Below, in pieces: positions 14,536-17,373 of a stretch of DNA of 17,373 nucleotides. Under the pieces are notes generated by a model. That model searched no databases, was not told the origin of the DNA, and worked only from the letters and a program-made list of their open reading frames with translations. Source of the DNA: Anaerolineae bacterium (lineage in GTDB: Bacteria > Chloroflexota > Anaerolineae > B4-G1); NCBI GenBank assembly GCA_016783285.1, contig JADHWW010000140.1, positions 1-17,373 of the forward strand, written 5' to 3'. A program made the position numbers and the translations under genes. Position 1 is the first letter of the stretch. Each line of letters opens with the position of its first letter.

Positions 14536-15027
14536 GACTCGCCTCCTAATTGAAACTTGTGGTTGAGTGAGGCCCTGCGACGCAGCCTGTTTCTCACTCT
14601 CCAATATCTCCCGCAGGGCACGCTTGCGCGCCCCATCGCTGAGGATCTCCAGGCGACGGATGCCCGGCGGGTCAATCACCTCACGTGATAATTGGACTTC
14701 TTCAACCTTCAGTGGTTCGGTCTCGCGCAGGTCGGGAGCGGCCTTGAGGGGAAAGCCTGTCTTGACGCGGATTTTCTCCACCGCCACGCCAATAGCCCGA
14801 ACACAAGGTTTGTCTACCAGCGCGTTGCCGGCGGTCGAGGCGAAAGAAACGTGGGGCGCGTGGGTGTGTTTAGCCAACAAATAGCCCACCATAACCAGCG
14901 GCGTGGCGATTCCCTGCGCGAGAACGTCACCGTCGGCCACCTGGCGGGCGATACATACGGAGATCAGTTCATCAACTGTGTAACCGGTTGCCACGTGGGC
15001 CATCAACTGTCCCAACCTTGCTCCCAT
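14536..15027 (-). pseudogene. Internally deleted CoA-transferase beta subunit, open into the aminotransferase frame
   Basis: The frame reads 164 codons without a stop into the aminotransferase. Its first part (YTVDELISVCIARQVADGD, PLVMVGYLLAKHTHAPHVSF) matches the N-terminus of glutaconate/IpdB-type CoA-transferase beta subunits. Its second part (AVEKIRVKTGFPL, PDLRETEPL, EVIDPPGIRRLE) matches their C-terminal tail. The roughly 140 residues that should lie between, containing most of the catalytic core, are absent, with the join near residues 68-82. Normal subunits have about 250 residues. No alpha subunit is present. The first ATG (15027) lies only 3 nt after the -10 box, so translation more likely begins at ATG 15003. 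It is probably an inactive remnant whose leader and promoter still serve the aminotransferase. Confidence 0.65.
14542..14547 (-). promoter_or_regulatory. Strong ribosome-binding site of the aminotransferase
   Basis: AGGAGG lies 6 nt before the ATG at 14535, within the coding frame of the upstream CoA-transferase remnant. It argues that the aminotransferase is initiated independently and does not depend on read-through fusion. Confidence 0.75.
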
Positions 15028-15030
15028 TCT

Positions 15031-15059
15031 ATTGTAGCATCAGAAGGACGAGAGGTCAA
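15031..15059 (-). promoter_or_regulatory. sigma70-type promoter for the CoA-transferase remnant/aminotransferase
   Basis: On the minus strand TTGACC (15059-15054) and TACAAT (15036-15031) are 17 nt apart. The predicted transcription start falls at about 15024, inside or after the first ATG (15027), which favours the internal ATG at 15003. It faces away from the nfnA promoter at 15100-15128. Confidence 0.6.
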
Positions 15060-15099
15060 ATGATGAGAGATGTCACGCCATAAGCGCGCTGAACGCAAC

Positions 15100-15128
15100 T
15101 TGACTATCGGGCAAAATAGCGGTATCCT
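15100..15128 (+). promoter_or_regulatory. sigma70-type promoter of nfnAB
   Basis: TTGACT (15100-15105) and TATCCT (15123-15128) are 17 nt apart. Transcription should begin near 15135, giving a leader of about 35 nt before the GTG at 15170. This excludes the upstream in-frame GTG at 15131 as the start. Confidence 0.55.
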
Positions 15129-15169
15129 TTGTGCGCACTGTGGAACACAAAAAGATTGGGAGGCAGTCT

Positions 15170-16015
15170 GTGTACAAAATCTTGCACAAGGAAATACTCA
15201 GCGAGGTCAACAAGTTGATGGTCATCGCCGCACCGGAAGTGGCACGCAAGACACGGGCAGGCCAGTTCGTCATCGTGCGCGTCGACGAGCGTGGAGAACG
15301 CATACCGCTTACCATCGCCGACTACGACCAGGAAGCGGGTACCATCACGCTCATCTTCCAGGAGGTCGGCAAGACGACGATGCACATGGGGACACTTGAG
15401 CCAGGTGACGAATTGGCCACTTTCACCGGGCCACTTGGACATCCGACCGAGATCGAGAACTACGGGACTGTCGTATGTGTGGGAGGCGGCGTTGGCATCG
15501 CGCCCCTCTACCCCATCACGCGGGCGCTCAAAGCAGCCGGCAATACCGTCATCTCGATCATCGGGGCGCGCACTCGTGAACTGCTCTTCTGGGAAGACAA
15601 GATGCGCTCGGTCAGCGACGAACTGATCGTCTGCACCGACGACGGCTCTTATGGGCGCAAAGCGCTAGTCACCGAACCGCTCAAGGAGTTGCTGGAGCAG
15701 CGCGACGGAGAAATCGCCCGGGCGTGGGTCATCGGGCCGGCGATCATGATGAAGTTCTGCGCTGCAACGACAGAACCTTTCAAAGTGCCCACCATCGTCA
15801 GCCTGAACACAATTATGATTGATGGAACGGGCATGTGCGGCGGCTGTCGGGTGCAGTTGACCGACGGTGCGAAGTTCGTGTGCGTGGATGGGCCTGAGTT
15901 CGACGCGCACCAGGTGGACTGGAACCTGCTGCTGGCCCGGCAACGGTTCTACCTGGAGGAGGAAAAGCAGGCTGTCGAACGGTGGCAACACGAATGCCGA
16001 TTGGAGGCGGATTAG
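15170..16015 (+). CDS. nfnA: NADH/ferredoxin:NADP oxidoreductase alpha subunit (NfnA/SudB type)
   Basis: The FAD- and [2Fe-2S]-containing small subunit of the Nfn complex, which couples NADH and reduced ferredoxin to NADP+ reduction by flavin-based electron bifurcation; paralogues act as sulfide dehydrogenase or dihydroorotate dehydrogenase electron-transfer subunits. The product has 281 residues, the usual length. It starts VYKILHKE, the expected N-terminus, at GTG 15170 behind GGGAGG (15158-15163, 6-nt spacing). AGQFVIVR and RIPLTIAD are the FAD-binding barrel motifs. CVGGGVGIAPLYPI is the NAD-binding glycine loop. The C-terminal CGGCRV with a following C in VCVDGPEF carries [2Fe-2S] cluster ligands. 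nfnB follows with a 3-nt gap. The bifurcating role is inferred from the pair, not shown by sequence alone. Confidence 0.92.
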   Translation: MYKILHKEILSEVNKLMVIAAPEVARKTRAGQFVIVRVDERGERIPLTIADYDQEAGTITLIFQEVGKTTMHMGTLEPGDELATFTGPLGHPTEIENYGTVVCVGGGVGIAPLYPITRALKAAGNTVISIIGARTRELLFWEDKMRSVSDELIVCTDDGSYGRKALVTEPLKELLEQRDGEIARAWVIGPAIMMKFCAATTEPFKVPTIVSLNTIMIDGTGMCGGCRVQLTDGAKFVCVDGPEFDAHQVDWNLLLARQRFYLEEEKQAVERWQHECRLEAD

Positions 16016-16018
16016 CGA

Positions 16019-17373
16019 ATGGCTGAACTGACTAATAGAGAACGGGTGCGTATTCCCCGCCAGGTGATGCCGACCCAGGAGCCGCTCGTCCGGCGGGCCA
16101 ATTTCTATGAAGTGGCGCTCGGCTTCACGCCAGAACTGGCGCAGAGAGAAGCGGAGCGTTGCCTGCAATGCGCGAAACCACAGTGTGTGGAGGGCTGTCC
16201 AGTGGAGGTCCTCATCCCCCAGTTCATCAAGGCACTGCGGGAAGGGGACATGGTGGGCGCGGTGCGGGCGATGAAGGAGAAGAACAACCTGCCCGCGATC
16301 TGCGGCCGGGTCTGCCCGCAGGAGACGCAGTGCGAGATCAAGTGTGTGCTGAGCAAGAAGGGCGAGCCGGTGGCGATCGGCCGGCTGGAGCGGTTCGTGG
16401 GGGACTACGAACTGGCCTACCGGACCTGTCCCCTGGAATGCTGTGAAGATACCGGCAAACGGGTCGCCGTCGTCGGCTCCGGCCCGGCCGGACTGACCTG
16501 TGCGGTGGACCTGGGGCGCGCAGGGCACCAGGTCACCATCTTCGAGTCGCTCCACGCCTCCGGCGGCGTGCTCGTCTACGGTATCCCAGAGTTCCGTCTG
16601 CCCAAGGGCGTGGTGAATGGCGAAATTGATTACGCTGCCGAGTGCCTGGGCATCAAGATCCGCCCAGACGCGGTGATCGGGCGGCTGTACACAATTGACG
16701 AATTGCTCAACGAGCAAGGCTTCGACGCCATCTTCCTGGGGACAGGCGCAGGGCTGCCGTCGTTCATGCGCATCCCCGGCATCAACTACAACGGCGTCCT
16801 CTCGGCCAACGAGTTTCTTACACGAGTCAACCTGATGAAAGGGTACCTGTTCCCAGAATACGACACGCCAGTCAAAGTAGGCCAGCGAGTGGCGGTGATT
16901 GGTGCAGGGAACGTGGCGATGGACTCCGCCCGCTGCAGTCTGCGCCTGCAGGCGCTGCGCGCTCAGGAGACGGGTGGGGAGTCGGGCGAAGTGCACATCG
17001 TCTACCGCCGTTCGCCGGTCGAGGTGCCGGCCCGCGCCGAAGAGGTGCATCACGCCGAGGAGGAGGGAGTCATCTTCGACTTCTTGACCAACCCGGTGGA
17101 GATCTACGGGGACGAGCACGGTAACGTGTGCGGTATGCGCTGCATCCGTATGGAACTGGGCGAGCCCGACGAGAGCGGCCGGCGACGTCCTATCCCCATT
17201 GAAGGCTCCGAATTCGACATGGACGTAGACAGGGTGGTTATGGCGCTGGGAACGCGCCCCAATCCACTGGTCTTCATCGAAGCCGGCGGGTTGGAGCGGA
17301 CGAAGTGGGGCACAGTGGTCGCCGACCAGGAGACGGGCCGGGCGACCAAACCGCGGGTATGGGCTGGCGGGGA
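16019..17373 (+). CDS. nfnB: NfnB / glutamate synthase small-subunit-like oxidoreductase, 3' end missing
   Basis: The large subunit of the Nfn complex, carrying FAD and two [4Fe-4S] clusters and reacting with ferredoxin and NADP(H). 451 residues are visible; full-length members have about 465-470, so only the last few are cut off after RVWAGG. The N-terminal ferredoxin-like domain has Cys48, 51, 56 and 60 (CLQCAKPQCVEGC) and Cys95, 99, 105 and 109 (CGRVCPQETQCEIKC). The FAD loop is VVGSGPAGLT (151-160), with GGVLVYGIPEFRLPK following. The NADP(H) loop is VIGAGNVAMDSAR, with VYRRSPVEVPAR and VMALGTRPN after it. It starts at ATG 16019, three nt after nfnA, behind GGAGG with 11-nt spacing. Glutamate synthase beta subunits share this fold; the tight pairing with nfnA argues for Nfn. 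Confidence 0.94.
   Translation, partial: MAELTNRERVRIPRQVMPTQEPLVRRANFYEVALGFTPELAQREAERCLQCAKPQCVEGCPVEVLIPQFIKALREGDMVGAVRAMKEKNNLPAICGRVCPQETQCEIKCVLSKKGEPVAIGRLERFVGDYELAYRTCPLECCEDTGKRVAVVGSGPAGLTCAVDLGRAGHQVTIFESLHASGGVLVYGIPEFRLPKGVVNGEIDYAAECLGIKIRPDAVIGRLYTIDELLNEQGFDAIFLGTGAGLPSFMRIPGINYNGVLSANEFLTRVNLMKGYLFPEYDTPVKVGQRVAVIGAGNVAMDSARCSLRLQALRAQETGGESGEVHIVYRRSPVEVPARAEEVHHAEEEGVIFDFLTNPVEIYGDEHGNVCGMRCIRMELGEPDESGRRRPIPIEGSEFDMDVDRVVMALGTRPNPLVFIEAGGLERTKWGTVVADQETGRATKPRVWAGG

Noticed and set aside
13279..14553. 424-codon plus-strand open frame
   Set aside because: It lies opposite the aminotransferase, whose active-site motifs are unmistakable; the antisense product shows no family features.
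15665..17119. 484-codon minus-strand open frame rich in His, Gln and Arg
   Set aside because: It is antisense to nfnA and nfnB, both with full motifs; open only because of GC-rich codon structure.

Overview
The window looks like chromosomal DNA of a GC-rich bacterium, most likely a member of the Chloroflexota (Anaerolineae-like). This placement is inference. It rests on the very large MalT/SARP-type regulator, the TPR protein with an acidic 'PxWLxxL' tail, the small leader-peptide-like gene and the overall gene style. There is no rRNA or taxonomic marker in the window. I saw no tRNA, rRNA, CRISPR array, transposase or phage gene.

Layout. 1-1250 (+): 3' part of an L-asparaginase gene, then rsfS (ribosomal silencing factor), which probably starts at CTG. 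1255-5884 (-): a class II histone-deacetylase-like hydrolase, then a 1011-residue TPR protein with three 112-residue tandem repeats, then ndk. The hydrolase and the TPR-ndk pair each have a good sigma70-type promoter. 6048-8632 (+): a GT4 glycosyltransferase and a polyprenyl-phosphate glycosylphosphotransferase overlapping by 4 nt, an exopolysaccharide or O-antigen initiation pair whose message is probably leaderless. 8633-9871: a gene-poor stretch with three small candidate genes on the minus strand (63-residue secreted peptide, 71-residue RiPP-leader-like peptide, 66-76-residue orphan) and a rho-independent terminator. 9872-13078 (-): a 1068-residue STAND-ATPase/TPR/SARP regulator with its own promoter. 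13134-13262 (-): remains of a zinc-ribbon membrane micro-ORF. 13291-15027 (-): a LysN-like aminotransferase whose reading frame is open into an internally deleted CoA-transferase beta subunit. 15170-17373 (+): nfnA and nfnB (3' end cut off), an NADPH/ferredoxin oxidoreductase of the electron-bifurcating type.

Most genes are housekeeping or central metabolism: NTP balance, ribosome silencing, redox balance, amino-acid transfer and envelope polysaccharide. The part least explained by known biology is 8790-13180. There a sensor-type regulator with a TPR receptor region is followed on the same strand by a terminator, a Sec-type micro-peptide, and a RiPP-leader-like peptide that starts directly after the micro-peptide's stop codon. 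I propose this as a candidate peptide-linked regulatory locus. That is a hypothesis; no modifying enzyme or exporter is visible in the window.

The other notable points are the in-frame CoA-transferase remnant, the 336-bp repeat array, the CTG start of rsfS and the leaderless glycosyltransferase gene.
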